This document shows, one piece after another, positions 23,865 to 32,138 of a stretch of DNA of 64,000 bases; the first letter of the stretch is position 1; the number at the start of each line of letters is the position of its first letter. Location of the stretch: the NCBI RefSeq assembly GCF_900016645.1, contig NZ_CDGJ01000027.1. One strand, given 5' to 3'. The DNA is from Acididesulfobacillus acetoxydans. Lineage in GTDB: Bacteria; Bacillota; Desulfitobacteriia; Desulfitobacteriales; Desulfitobacteriaceae. The translations under genes and the position numbers were made by a program. The notes under the pieces were generated by a model. It saw only the letters and a list, made by a program, of their open reading frames with translations, made no database searches and was not told the DNA's origin.

Positions 23865-25064
23865 ATGTACATTTTGGTCATTAACTGTGGCAGTTCTTCG
23901 CTAAAGTATCAACTGCTCGACACGGTGACCCGGAATCCTCTGGCCAAGGGTTTAGTGGAGCGGATTGGCATGTCCGGTTCGGGTTTGACCCACCGGCCGG
24001 CGGGAAAAGACGCGAAAGCCGCGGTGCTCGAAATTCCCGATCACACGGTGGCGATCCGGCTGGTCCTGGACACTCTGGTCGATCCCACATACGGCGTAAT
24101 GCAAAATCTGGGACAGATTGGGGCCGTGGGGCACCGGGTTGTCCACGGTGGGGAGGAATTTGCCCAGTCCGCGTTGGTAACCGCCGAGGTCATGAAGGGA
24201 ATCGAAGACTGTGTGGAACTGGCACCCCTGCACAATCCCCCCAATATTGCCGGTATTAAAGCCTGCCAAAAACTGATGCCGGGTGTGCCGCAGGTGGCGG
24301 TCTTTGACACGGCCTTTCACCAGACCATGCCCAGAGAGGCCTACATTTACGGTTTGCCGTATGAGATGTACGAAAAATACAAGATTCGCCGCTATGGATT
24401 TCACGGTACTTCGCATAAATATGTCAGTCAACGGGCGGCGGTCCTCTTGCAAAAGCCCTTGGCAAGCCTGAAACTAATCAGCTGCCATTTGGGCAACGGT
24501 TCTTCGATCACGGCTGTCAGAGGGGGCAAGTCGGTGGAAACATCGATGGGATTCACCCCTTTGGAAGGGCTGATGATGGGCACCCGCTCGGGGAATCTCG
24601 ATCCGGCCATTGTGTCCTATATCATGCGTAAGGAAAACATGGATTTTGAACAAATCAATGACTTCCTCAATAAACGCTCGGGGGTTCTGGGCGTCTCAGG
24701 CGTGAGCAGCGATTTCCGGGATATCGAAGCGGCGGCGCAGCAAGGCAATGGGAGGGCCCAACTCGCTCTCGATATTTTTGCTCACGATGTCAAAGAGTAC
24801 ATCGGCGCCTATGCGGCTATTCTGGACGGGGTGGACGCGATTATCTTTACGGCCGGTTTGGGGGAAAATTCCGCCGGCATGCGTGAGGCAGTCTGCGGCG
24901 GACTCAGCTATATGGGCGTCGCCGTTGACCCGGAAAAGAATAAAGTGCGCGGCGAAGAAGTGGATATTTCGGCCGAGGGAACGCGCTGCCCGATCCTGGT
25001 GATTCCGACCAACGAGGAACTCATGATTGCTCTGGAGACGGAGGAGGTTGTCAGAGGTCTGTGA
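23865..25064 (+). CDS. ackA: Acetate kinase
   Basis: Converts acetyl phosphate and ADP to acetate and ATP (or the reverse). Motifs: VINCGSSSLKYQL, HRVVHGGE, VFDTAFHQTMP, RYGFHGTSHKYVS, CHLGNGSSITAVRGGKSVETSMGFTPLEG and FTAGLGENS. 399 residues, full length. No pta is adjacent, so acetyl phosphate must come from elsewhere. The long structured leader suggests regulation after transcription starts. Confidence 0.96.
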   Translation: MYILVINCGSSSLKYQLLDTVTRNPLAKGLVERIGMSGSGLTHRPAGKDAKAAVLEIPDHTVAIRLVLDTLVDPTYGVMQNLGQIGAVGHRVVHGGEEFAQSALVTAEVMKGIEDCVELAPLHNPPNIAGIKACQKLMPGVPQVAVFDTAFHQTMPREAYIYGLPYEMYEKYKIRRYGFHGTSHKYVSQRAAVLLQKPLASLKLISCHLGNGSSITAVRGGKSVETSMGFTPLEGLMMGTRSGNLDPAIVSYIMRKENMDFEQINDFLNKRSGVLGVSGVSSDFRDIEAAAQQGNGRAQLALDIFAHDVKEYIGAYAAILDGVDAIIFTAGLGENSAGMREAVCGGLSYMGVAVDPEKNKVRGEEVDISAEGTRCPILVIPTNEELMIALETEEVVRGL

Positions 25065-25087
25065 GACCGGTTTCCCGACCGGTTTTC
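25065..25087 (+). terminator. Terminator after ackA
   Basis: ACCGGT (25066-25071) pairs with ACCGGT (25078-25083) around TTCCCG and is followed by TTT. It lies right after the ackA stop and before a strong promoter. Confidence 0.55.
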
Positions 25088-25094
25088 CGTTTCC

Positions 25095-25123
25095 TTGACA
25101 ACATATTTGCGGGCCCATATAAT
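25095..25123 (+). promoter_or_regulatory. Strong sigma-A promoter of yceD-rpmF
   Basis: TTGACA at 25095-25100 and TATAAT at 25118-25123, both consensus, with a 17-base spacer. The start of the yceD-like gene is ~28 bases downstream. Confidence 0.85.
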
Positions 25124-25150
25124 ATAGACTGTGTATCGGGGTGATGAGAT

Positions 25151-25660
25151 ATGAAAGTGAATATCACCAGGGTTCGCCGTGCTGCCGGTGAGACGGCTCA
25201 GTTTGACTTGGAGGAAGATTTTCCGCCTTTTGAGTTCGCAAGTGAGACGATTTCTTTCCTATCTCCGGTACACGTTCAGCTTCGGGTGCATAACACAGGA
25301 AAGTTACTGCTGGCGCAGGGGATTGTTGTCACAGAGCTGAAGGCGGTCTGCGGCCGTTGTCTGGAGGATTTCCGCTATCCTATGAATCTGAGCTTTGAAG
25401 ATGAATGGGTTTATGCTCCTTCAGCCACAGAAGAACAGCAAGAATCCGCTTTTTTGTTTGAGAAAGATGAATTCATGATCAATGAGCGCATTCTGGAACA
25501 GATAGTTCTGGCCTTGCCCATGAAGTTTGTCTGTACACCCAATTGCCAGGGCTTATGCCAGCTGTGCGGCGCCAATTTGAACCGGGAAAAGTGCCGGTGT
25601 GTGACAAGCGAGGCCGACCCGAGGCTGGCCGGCTTAGCGAAATTAACATTGGACGATTGA
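25151..25660 (+). CDS. DUF177/YceD-like protein
   Basis: 169-residue member of the YceD (DUF177) family, which is linked with rpmF almost everywhere and is thought to help 23S rRNA or L32 handling. It carries the family cysteines: VCGRCLEDF in the middle and CTPNCQGLCQLCGANLNREKCRC near the end, likely binding zinc. It is preceded by a consensus promoter and followed 22 bases later by rpmF. Confidence 0.88.
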   Translation: MKVNITRVRRAAGETAQFDLEEDFPPFEFASETISFLSPVHVQLRVHNTGKLLLAQGIVVTELKAVCGRCLEDFRYPMNLSFEDEWVYAPSATEEQQESAFLFEKDEFMINERILEQIVLALPMKFVCTPNCQGLCQLCGANLNREKCRCVTSEADPRLAGLAKLTLDD

Positions 25661-25682
25661 CTTTTATGAAGGGGGTGTAACC

Positions 25683-25862
25683 ATGGGTGTTGCTCAACAT
25701 CGCCAATCCAAAGCTCGGGTGCGCAAACGCCGGGCTATGTGGAAATTATCCGCGCCGAATATCACCGAATGTCCCCAATGCCATAAGTTAAAACTGGCGC
25801 ATCATGTCTGCCCCGCCTGCGGGTATTACAAGTCCAAAAAAGTTCTTACCGTCAGCGAGTAA
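25683..25862 (+). CDS. rpmF: 50S ribosomal protein L32
   Basis: 59-residue protein starting MGVAQHRQSKARVRKRRAMW. It has the zinc-ribbon pattern CPQCHK and CPACGYY. The start follows AAGGGGG. Too short to be caught by many gene finders but unmistakable from the sequence and from its position between yceD and the fatty acid cluster. Confidence 0.93.
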   Translation: MGVAQHRQSKARVRKRRAMWKLSAPNITECPQCHKLKLAHHVCPACGYYKSKKVLTVSE

Positions 25863-26111
25863 GCCTTTGCCCGCGGAAGCGGGAGTCTTACAATTGGTTC
25901 AGTAAAGCTGATCTGGTTCAGTCAAGCTGATCGGCACATGAGAATAGCGGCCGCTCGGGCAATCCCCGGGCGGTTTTCGCTTTCCGGCCGCAAAGCAGCC
26001 TGGCGCGGCTGGGCAAAGCGAACGACTCATGCCAATGACTGCCGAAACTTGGCTTATGTTGCCGAAACTTGGCTTAGATCAGGAAAAACTGCGAAGGATT
26101 GTTGCCTTCGC
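25863..26111. repeat. rpmF-fapR intergenic region with two tandem duplications
   Basis: No gene. A 19-bp unit (TGGTTCAGTAAAGCTGATC) is repeated at 25895-25913 and 25914-25932 with one difference. A 20-bp unit beginning GCCGAAACTTGGCTTA is repeated at 26041-26060 and 26061-26080. A small hairpin CCCGC-GGAA-GCGGG follows rpmF near 25871 but lacks a T-run. The fapR promoter begins after the second tandem pair. Confidence 0.7.
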
Positions 26112-26140
26112 TTGCACAGGGGAGGTGCTTCGGTTATAAT
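26112..26140 (+). promoter_or_regulatory. Sigma-A promoter of fapR
   Basis: TTGCAC at 26112-26117 and consensus TATAAT at 26135-26140 with a 17-base spacer. The FapR operator overlaps its downstream edge. Confidence 0.8.
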
Positions 26141-26157
26141 TATGACCAGGTAATAAA
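26139..26157 (+). promoter_or_regulatory. FapR operator
   Basis: ATTATGACCAGGTAATAAA matches the inverted-repeat FapR consensus (ATTAAGACTAGGTACTAAT read in this direction) at 15 of 19 positions by eye. It covers the region just after the -10 box, where bound FapR would block transcription until malonyl-CoA rises. A separate inverted repeat GGTCAT-GATA-ATGACC lies at 26169-26184. Confidence 0.75.
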
Positions 26158-26201
26158 AATCGAACCAGGGTCATGATAATGACCGAGACGGGTGATGGGG
26201 C

Positions 26202-26783
26202 ATGCGCTATCAGCAAAAAGAACGGCGGCAGGAAAACCTGCGGGACATTATTGCCCGCAATCCGCTCCTGACCGACCGCGAATTGGCAGTGTATTTCGGA
26301 GTGAGTGTACCGACGATCCGCTTGGACCGGGCGGAGTTGGGCATAGCGGAACTCAGACAGCGCACCCGGCTGGTGGCGAACGAGGCTATCGAGTTAAGGG
26401 CACTGGGTCAACAGGAGATTGTGGGGAAGCTTTTGGAGCTGAAGATCGGACGCTGTGGGCGCTCGGAACTGATGATTGATAAGACGATGATCCTGACCAA
26501 AGCCCAGGCAGCCCGCGGACACCATTTGTTCGGACAAGCCAATTCCCTGGCGGTGGCTCTGATCGATGCCGAGGTCGCCCTGACCGGGAGTGCGGAAGTC
26601 AAATTTCTCAGACCGGTCCGGCTGAAGGAGCGAGTGGTGGCCGAAGGAAGGGTCATCAAACGCAAAAAGGATAAGTATTGGATTGAGGTGGTCTCCCGGG
26701 TTAACGGGGAGGATGTTCTGAGCGGCAAATGGATTATGTTCGGTTTTGCGGCCGCCGCCTTTGCCGCGGGAGAGGGGGAATGA
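26202..26783 (+). CDS. fapR: Fatty acid biosynthesis repressor FapR
   Basis: Malonyl-CoA-responsive repressor of phospholipid and fatty acid genes. N-terminal helix-turn-helix (~18-45, LLTDRELAVYFGVSVPTIRLDR) joined by a helix to a C-terminal hot-dog domain with HHLFGQANSLAVALIDAEV, where malonyl-CoA binds. 193 residues. It heads the cluster fapR-plsX-fabH..., and its own promoter carries a FapR site, so autoregulation is expected. Confidence 0.93.
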   Translation: MRYQQKERRQENLRDIIARNPLLTDRELAVYFGVSVPTIRLDRAELGIAELRQRTRLVANEAIELRALGQQEIVGKLLELKIGRCGRSELMIDKTMILTKAQAARGHHLFGQANSLAVALIDAEVALTGSAEVKFLRPVRLKERVVAEGRVIKRKKDKYWIEVVSRVNGEDVLSGKWIMFGFAAAAFAAGEGE

Positions 26784-26786
26784 AAG

Positions 26787-27782
26787 ATGAAGATTGCGGT
26801 GGACGCCATGGGGGGAGACCATGCCCCCGGGGAAATCGTCAAAGGGGCCTGCCAGGCGGCGGAGGCTTTTCCTCAGCTGGAACTGATCCTGGTGGGAAGA
26901 GAAAGGGAGATCAAACCCTTCTTGCCGAACGGTTCCCAGCCTGGGAATGTGGTTATCCGCCAGGCCGAGGAAACCGTGGCTATGGGTGAACATCCCGCTC
27001 AAGCCGTGCGCAGCAAAAAAGATTCTTCGATCGTCGTGGCAACCCGGATGGTCAGGGAGAAGGAGGCGGACGCTCTCGTCAGCGCGGGGAGCACAGGAGC
27101 GCAAATGGCGGCTTCGCTCCTGGGCTTGGGCCGGATCAAGGGGGTGGAGCGTCCGGCCATTGCCACAGTCATGCCCACCTTGGAAGGCGGGAAGCTGGTC
27201 TTGGATGTGGGTGCCAATCCCGACGCGAAAGCGGAACACCTTCTGCAATACGCCCGGATGGGCAGCATCTACGCGGAGAGGATTCTCGGCCTCAGGGAGC
27301 CCCGGGTTGGGCTTTTGAACATCGGGGGTGAAGAAGGAAAAGGAAACGACCTGACCCAACACGCCTATCCGCTGCTCAAGGCCAGCGGGTTGAACTTTAT
27401 CGGAAATATCGAGGGCCGGGATGTACCGTATGGCCGGGCGGACGTCGTCGTCTGCGACGGCTTCGTAGGGAACGTCCTGCTGAAAACGGCCGAAGGATTG
27501 GCCGGTGCGTTCTTTGAGCAGATCAAAGAGAAAATCACTTCTTCGCCGGTGCGCAAATTGGGAGCTCTTATGGTCAAACCCGGCCTCAAAGAGATCGCCC
27601 GGAGTCTGGATTACGCCGAATACGGCGGGGCGCCCCTCTTAGGGGTGAACGGGATCAGCATCATTTGTCACGGCAGTTCCAAAGCCAAAGCGATTCGCAA
27701 TGCGGTCCGGGTCGCCAAAGAATGCGTGCAGTCCCGTTTTGTGGAAGAAATCAGCCGGGCTCTGCGGCCGGCGGACCGATAG
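26787..27782 (+). CDS. plsX: Acyl-ACP:phosphate acyltransferase PlsX
   Basis: Makes acyl phosphate for PlsY in phosphatidic acid synthesis; membrane-associated. Conserved: IAVDAMGGDHAPGEIVKG, VSAGSTGAQMAAS, PVLDVGANPDAK-like LVLDVGANPDAKAEHL, NIGGEEGKGND and FIGNIEGRDV. 331 residues, full length. Starts 3 bases after fapR. Confidence 0.95.
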   Translation: MKIAVDAMGGDHAPGEIVKGACQAAEAFPQLELILVGREREIKPFLPNGSQPGNVVIRQAEETVAMGEHPAQAVRSKKDSSIVVATRMVREKEADALVSAGSTGAQMAASLLGLGRIKGVERPAIATVMPTLEGGKLVLDVGANPDAKAEHLLQYARMGSIYAERILGLREPRVGLLNIGGEEGKGNDLTQHAYPLLKASGLNFIGNIEGRDVPYGRADVVVCDGFVGNVLLKTAEGLAGAFFEQIKEKITSSPVRKLGALMVKPGLKEIARSLDYAEYGGAPLLGVNGISIICHGSSKAKAIRNAVRVAKECVQSRFVEEISRALRPADR

Positions 27783-27869
27783 TGCCGGAGGGTGTTGGGA
27801 CGGGGGTCCTGTCCCGGCGGAGTGGACTGAGCCGGTGGAGTAGACTAAGAAGTTATGGGGGGTTAAGTA

Positions 27870-28871
27870 ATGTACAGCGTGGGAATCGTGGGCACAGGCT
27901 CCTATGCCCCGGAGAAGGTCTTGACCAATGCCGATTTGGAGAAAATGGTGGACACGAATGACGAGTGGATCACGACGCGCACCGGGATCAAAGAACGGCA
28001 CATTGTGCCGGACGGGATGCCGGTGTCCGAATTGTGCTACCAGGCAGCCCTGCGGGCCTTGGCGGCCGCGAGGGTGGGCGCGGAGGAACTCGACCTCGTG
28101 ATCGTCATGACGGTGACGGGTGACTATCCGTTTCCGGCTACGGCTTGTCTGGTCGCCGAGCGCCTGGGGGCCAAGAACTGTGCGGCTTTCGATTTGGAAG
28201 CGGGCTGCAGTGGTTTTATCTACGGCGCGGCCACGGCCAGTCAGTTTATTGCCACCGGCATGTACCGCAGTGCTCTCGTGATCGGGGCGGAAACTTTGAG
28301 CAAGCTGGTGAATTGGGAGGATCGATCCACCTGTGTCTTGTTCGGAGACGGCGCCGGGGCGGCCGTTTTGCAACGAGTGGAGGAGGGCGCCGGTTTCCTG
28401 AGTTTCGAATTGGGAGCGGACGGCGGCGGCGGGGATCTGCTGATGCTGCCCGCGGGGGGTTCGGCCCACCCGCCGAGCGTTGAGACCCTGGCAGAGAAGA
28501 TGCATACGATTCACATGGCGGGTAACGAGGTGTTTAAGTTTGCCGTCCGGATCATGGGAGAGGCAGCTGTCAAAGCTTTGGAGAAGGCCGGTTTGAGAAA
28601 AGAAGAGGTAGACCTCTTAGTGCCGCATCAGGCCAATATGCGGATTGTGGAGTCCGCCGTCAAGAGATTAGGCATTTCCCCCGAAAAAGTCGTGATCAAT
28701 TTGGACCGCTATGGCAACATGTCGGCGGCTTCCATTCCGGTCGCTTTAGATGAGGCAGTGAGGGGAGGCCGGGTAGCCCAAGGAGATATTTTGCTCATGG
28801 TCGCTTTCGGAGCGGGCTTGACTTGGGGAGCGGCGGTGCTCAAATGGGCAGGGAAGGAGTGGAACGGTTGA
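27870..28871 (+). CDS. fabH: 3-oxoacyl-ACP synthase III FabH
   Basis: Initiates type II fatty acid synthesis by joining acyl-CoA with malonyl-ACP. Catalytic Cys in DLEAGCSGFIYG, His in VPHQANMRI and Asn in NLDRYGNMSAASIP. Ends GAGLTWGAAVLKW. 333 residues. Its stop overlaps the start of fabK. Confidence 0.95.
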   Translation: MYSVGIVGTGSYAPEKVLTNADLEKMVDTNDEWITTRTGIKERHIVPDGMPVSELCYQAALRALAAARVGAEELDLVIVMTVTGDYPFPATACLVAERLGAKNCAAFDLEAGCSGFIYGAATASQFIATGMYRSALVIGAETLSKLVNWEDRSTCVLFGDGAGAAVLQRVEEGAGFLSFELGADGGGGDLLMLPAGGSAHPPSVETLAEKMHTIHMAGNEVFKFAVRIMGEAAVKALEKAGLRKEEVDLLVPHQANMRIVESAVKRLGISPEKVVINLDRYGNMSAASIPVALDEAVRGGRVAQGDILLMVAFGAGLTWGAAVLKWAGKEWNG

Positions 28872-29815
28872 TACGGACGAGAATCTGTGACCTGTTAAAT
28901 ATCGAGTACCCTGTCTTTCAGGGAGGGATGGCCTGGGTCGCCACGGGGGAGTTGGCGGCCGCGGTCTCCGAAGCCGGGGGTCTGGGTATTATCGGGGCCG
29001 GCCAAGCCCCGGCGTCCTGGGTGGAGGCGGAGATTGCCAAAGTCAAAAAACTTACGTCTAAGCCCTTTGGGGTCAACGTGATGCTTATGTCCCCCTTCGT
29101 CGAGGAAATCATCCGGGTCATTGTCAGGGAGCGGGTACCGGTCATCACCACCGGGGCGGGAAATCCCGGGAAGTATGTACCGGTGCTGAAGGAAGTGGGA
29201 ACAAAAGTTATACCGGTTGTTGCTTCCGTAGCCTTGGCCAAAAGATTGGAAAAGGCCGGTGCCGATGCCTTGGTCGCGGAGGGGATGGAGTCCGGCGGGC
29301 ATGTCGGCGAGGTCTGCACCCTGCCGCTCGTGCCCCAGGTGGTGGATGCCGTACACATTCCGGTGATTGCCGCCGGGGGCATCGCGGATGGGCGCGGCTT
29401 GCTGGCGGCCTTGGCTCTGGGAGCCGAGGGAGTTCAGATGGGCACCCGTTTCATGTGTGCCGAGGAGTGCACGGTTTCCGGCCGCGTCAAAGAGAAAATT
29501 CTCAAAGCCCGGGACCGGGACACGGTGGTCACCGGGCAATCGCTCGGTCATCCGGTTCGTTGTCTCGACAATCGTTTTACCCGGGAATTTGCCCGGCTGG
29601 AAGCGGACGGACGGGCTAAAGAGGAACTGGAGAAGTTCGGTACGGGTAAACTGCGCTTGGCCATGGTGGAGGGAGATGTCGACAACGGCTCCGTCATGGC
29701 CGGCCAGGTGGCAGGCGCGGTGCGTAAGATTGAACCGGCGGCCGAGATCATCCGTTCTCTTCTGGCGGAAGCGGAAGAAGCGTATGCCAAGCTGACCGCG
29801 CACTTTCATAAATAA
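28868..29815 (+). CDS. fabK: Enoyl-ACP reductase FabK
   Basis: FMN-dependent enoyl-ACP reductase II, the last step of each elongation cycle. TTG at 28868 is chosen: it overlaps the fabH stop as TTGA, has AAGGAG at good distance, and gives the family start IRTRICDLLNIEYPVFQGGMAW. Further motifs: GLGIIGAG, GVNVMLMSPF, VITTGAGNP, EGMESGGHVGE (catalytic His) and IPVIAAGGIADGRG. 315 residues. No fabI in the window, so this is the probable main enoyl reductase. Confidence 0.93.
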   Translation: MIRTRICDLLNIEYPVFQGGMAWVATGELAAAVSEAGGLGIIGAGQAPASWVEAEIAKVKKLTSKPFGVNVMLMSPFVEEIIRVIVRERVPVITTGAGNPGKYVPVLKEVGTKVIPVVASVALAKRLEKAGADALVAEGMESGGHVGEVCTLPLVPQVVDAVHIPVIAAGGIADGRGLLAALALGAEGVQMGTRFMCAEECTVSGRVKEKILKARDRDTVVTGQSLGHPVRCLDNRFTREFARLEADGRAKEELEKFGTGKLRLAMVEGDVDNGSVMAGQVAGAVRKIEPAAEIIRSLLAEAEEAYAKLTAHFHK

Positions 29816-29906
29816 CATAAAGGGATGGGAAGTTGTGACGCCGGCAGCCCGGGTGTCCGGGAATTTTAGGCAGGGAAGCGGCGCTGCGGGCAGAGAAGTG
29901 GCTTTA

Positions 29907-29942
29907 GGGTAAGGAGGAGAAGTTGGGTAAGGAGGAGAAGTC
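29907..29942 (+). repeat. Duplicated ribosome binding site before fabD
   Basis: An 18-bp unit, GGGTAAGGAGGAGAAGTT, is present twice head to tail (29907-29924 and 29925-29942, one difference). Each copy holds a strong AAGGAGG; the second lies ~6 bases from the fabD ATG. Confidence 0.85.
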
Positions 29943-29944
29943 TG

Positions 29945-30883
29945 ATGGGTAAGTTGGCTTGTGTGTTTCCCGGGCAGGGTTCTCAGTACGTGGGCATGGG
30001 TCGGGAACTCTTTTCTACGCCCGCCGGGCAGGAGGTCCGGAAAACCGGGCGGGAGATTTTGGGCGAGCGGTTCGTGCGCTTGATTGAGGAGGGGCCGGAA
30101 GACGAGTTGCGCCGGACCGCCAACACTCAGCCCGCGCTTCTCCTGGTAAGCATCGCGGCTTGGCGGGCGTTGCGGGATGCAGGACTTAAGGCGGACTACC
30201 TGGCGGGGCACAGTCTGGGGGAGTACTCGGCCTATGTTGCCGCGGGCAGCATCGGGCTGGCCGAAGCCCTGCGCGTGGTGCGCAAGCGGGGGGAGCTGAT
30301 GGAAAGGGCTGTCCCGGACGGGGCGGGCGGCATGGCGGCCGTGCTCGGGCTGTCCGCCGAGGGGGTCGAGGAAGCTTGCCGCCGAGCCGAGGAGTTCGGT
30401 GAGGTGGCCCCGGCCAATTATAACTGTCCCGGTCAAATTGTAATTTCGGGCAGGCTTGAGGCGGTGGCTCAGGCCCTGATCGAGGCCAAGCAGCTGGGCG
30501 CTAAACGGGTGATCCCTCTGCCTGTCAGCGGGCCTTTCCACTCCGTCCTGATGCGGCCCGCGGCCGGGGATTTGAGCCGGGTTCTGGGCGAGGTTTCTTG
30601 GCAGAGGCCATCCTGTCCGGTCGTGGCCAATGTGGATGCCCGTGAAACCCTGGAGATTCCCCGTCTGAGGGAGACTTTGGTCCGACAATTGAGTTCGGCC
30701 GTGTTGTGGGAGCAGTCGGTGCGCCGGATGGTTGATTTGGGAGTCGACACTTTTGTGGAGTGCGGGCCCGGCAAGGTCTTGACCGGGCTGGCGAAAAAGA
30801 TTGCCCCCGATCTCAATCTTCTCTGGGTCGAGGATGGGGTTTCGCTGGAAAAGTCACTTGCATATTTAAAGGAGAGTCGATAA
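29945..30883 (+). CDS. fabD: Malonyl-CoA:ACP transacylase FabD
   Basis: Loads malonyl groups on ACP. Motifs: FPGQGSQYVGMG, the nucleophile in GHSLGEYSA, Arg-containing KRGELMERA, NYNCPGQIVISG and the catalytic His in VSGPFHS. 312 residues. Preceded by a duplicated Shine-Dalgarno. Runs directly into fabG. Confidence 0.95.
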   Translation: MGKLACVFPGQGSQYVGMGRELFSTPAGQEVRKTGREILGERFVRLIEEGPEDELRRTANTQPALLLVSIAAWRALRDAGLKADYLAGHSLGEYSAYVAAGSIGLAEALRVVRKRGELMERAVPDGAGGMAAVLGLSAEGVEEACRRAEEFGEVAPANYNCPGQIVISGRLEAVAQALIEAKQLGAKRVIPLPVSGPFHSVLMRPAAGDLSRVLGEVSWQRPSCPVVANVDARETLEIPRLRETLVRQLSSAVLWEQSVRRMVDLGVDTFVECGPGKVLTGLAKKIAPDLNLLWVEDGVSLEKSLAYLKESR

Positions 30884-30884
30884 A

Positions 30885-31628
30885 ATGTTGCTGAATGAAA
30901 GCGTGGCAATCGTCACCGGGGCGGCCAGGGGGTTGGGACGGGCTATCGCTTTGGAACTGGCTGCGGGCGGGGCCCAAGTCGTGGTCAATTATGCCGGCTC
31001 CGAGGCCAAGGCTTTGCAGGTTGTGCACGAGATCGAGGCCGCGGGGGGCAGGGGGATGGCCGTGCAGGCAGACGTGAGCCTGGCAGGGGATGTGGACCGC
31101 CTGGTGAAAACAGCCCAGGATGCCTGCGGGAAGGTGGACATTCTGGTCAACAATGCCGGGATTGCCCGCGATAACCTGATCCTGCGCATGAAGGAAGGGG
31201 ACTGGGATGCCGTCCTGGCTACCAACCTTAAAGGTGTGTTCCTCTGCACTAAGGCCGTGGCCAAAGGGATGCTGAAACGGCGCGCCGGGGTGATTGTGAA
31301 CATTGCCTCGGTGGTCGGTATCTCGGGCAATGCCGGACAAGCTAACTATGCGGCCGCCAAAGCCGGTGTCATCGGCTTGACCAAGTCGGTAGCGAAGGAA
31401 CTGGCGCCCCGGGGAATTCGCGTGAACGCGGTTGCGCCGGGGTATATTCTGACCGACATGACGGATATATTACCAGATGAGGTAAAAAACGGGATTGCGC
31501 AGACCATTCCCTTGGGCCGGGTGGGTGAACCCCGGGACGTGGCCAAAGCGGTCGCTTTTTTGGCCTCACCGGATGCGGCTTATATCACCGGGCAGACCTT
31601 GTGCGTGGACGGTGGCATGGAGATGTAG
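30885..31628 (+). CDS. fabG: 3-oxoacyl-ACP reductase FabG
   Basis: NADPH-dependent short-chain dehydrogenase of FASII. VTGAARGLGRAIAL (cofactor loop), NNAGIARDNLILRM, catalytic Ser in IVNIASVVG, and YAAAKAGVIG (YxxxK). 247 residues, with the family C-terminus TGQTLCVDGGM. Confidence 0.95.
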   Translation: MLLNESVAIVTGAARGLGRAIALELAAGGAQVVVNYAGSEAKALQVVHEIEAAGGRGMAVQADVSLAGDVDRLVKTAQDACGKVDILVNNAGIARDNLILRMKEGDWDAVLATNLKGVFLCTKAVAKGMLKRRAGVIVNIASVVGISGNAGQANYAAAKAGVIGLTKSVAKELAPRGIRVNAVAPGYILTDMTDILPDEVKNGIAQTIPLGRVGEPRDVAKAVAFLASPDAAYITGQTLCVDGGMEM

Positions 31629-31667
31629 AGCCGCAGCAGAGACCGGGAGAGGAGGTGAATATGCATC

Positions 31668-31895
31668 ATGGGAGTATTTGAGAAGGTTAAGTCCATTGTG
31701 GTCGACCAACTGGGAGTCGATGAAGACGATGTCACACTGGAAACCTCCTTTGAAGAGTTGAATGCCGATTCGTTGGATATTGTGGAATTGATAATGGCCT
31801 TGGAAGAGGAATTTGACCTTGATATTCCGGATGAAGAGGCGGAGAAAATCCGAACCGTGGGCGACGCGGTCAAGTACATTAAAGAAAACCAGTAG
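31668..31895 (+). CDS. acpP: Acyl carrier protein
   Basis: 75-residue carrier. The phosphopantetheine serine is in ADSLDIVELIM. Acidic helices typical of ACP. ATG at 31668 lies ~10 bases after GGAGGTG; an earlier ATG at 31661 is out of frame. A terminator follows, so the first fab transcript likely ends here. Confidence 0.96.
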   Translation: MGVFEKVKSIVVDQLGVDEDDVTLETSFEELNADSLDIVELIMALEEEFDLDIPDEEAEKIRTVGDAVKYIKENQ

Positions 31896-31904
31896 ACAGT
31901 GGGG

Positions 31905-31933
31905 GTCCCGTAGCAACTGCGGGACTTTCTTTT
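31905..31933 (+). terminator. Terminator after acpP
   Basis: GTCCCG (31905-31910) pairs with CGGGAC (31920-31925), followed by TTTCTTTT. Lies 10 bases after the acpP stop. Confidence 0.75.
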
Positions 31934-31970
31934 AGGAGATTCTCTTCCTTACTCTCACACAAAAACCTGG

Positions 31971-32036
31971 CATTAACATTGGCGATGCGGACCCACGAGT
32001 TTCGGCAGTTCTCGGCTTAATGCACTAAAAACTGCT
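31971..32036 (+). repeat. Dispersed repeat R2, copy 1
   Basis: 66 bases that recur at 62439-62504 with about 59 matches by eye; the last 33 bases (from GGCAGTTCTCGGCTTAATGC to AAAACTGCT) are identical. GGCAGTT and AACTGCT near the ends of the conserved part could form a stem. No open frame. Perhaps an insertion-sequence end or a mobile noncoding repeat. Confidence 0.75.
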
Positions 32037-32039
32037 TAT

Positions 32040-32056
32040 GTTCAACTTAGTTGAAC
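32040..32056. promoter_or_regulatory. 17-bp perfect palindrome upstream of the second FabK-like gene
   Basis: GTTCAACTTAGTTGAAC: two 8-base perfect arms around one base, immediately after repeat R2 copy 1 and ~83 bases before the next gene. It has the size of a dimeric repressor site. The regulator is unknown, and the palindrome is not part of R2 because copy 2 lacks it. Confidence 0.5.
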
Positions 32057-32138
32057 GAGTTTACTCCAACCGGAATGGAGAACGGGGCTGAAAAGGACTG
32101 GGTGTATCGGAGCGAAAATTTTTTAGGGAGGATATATT

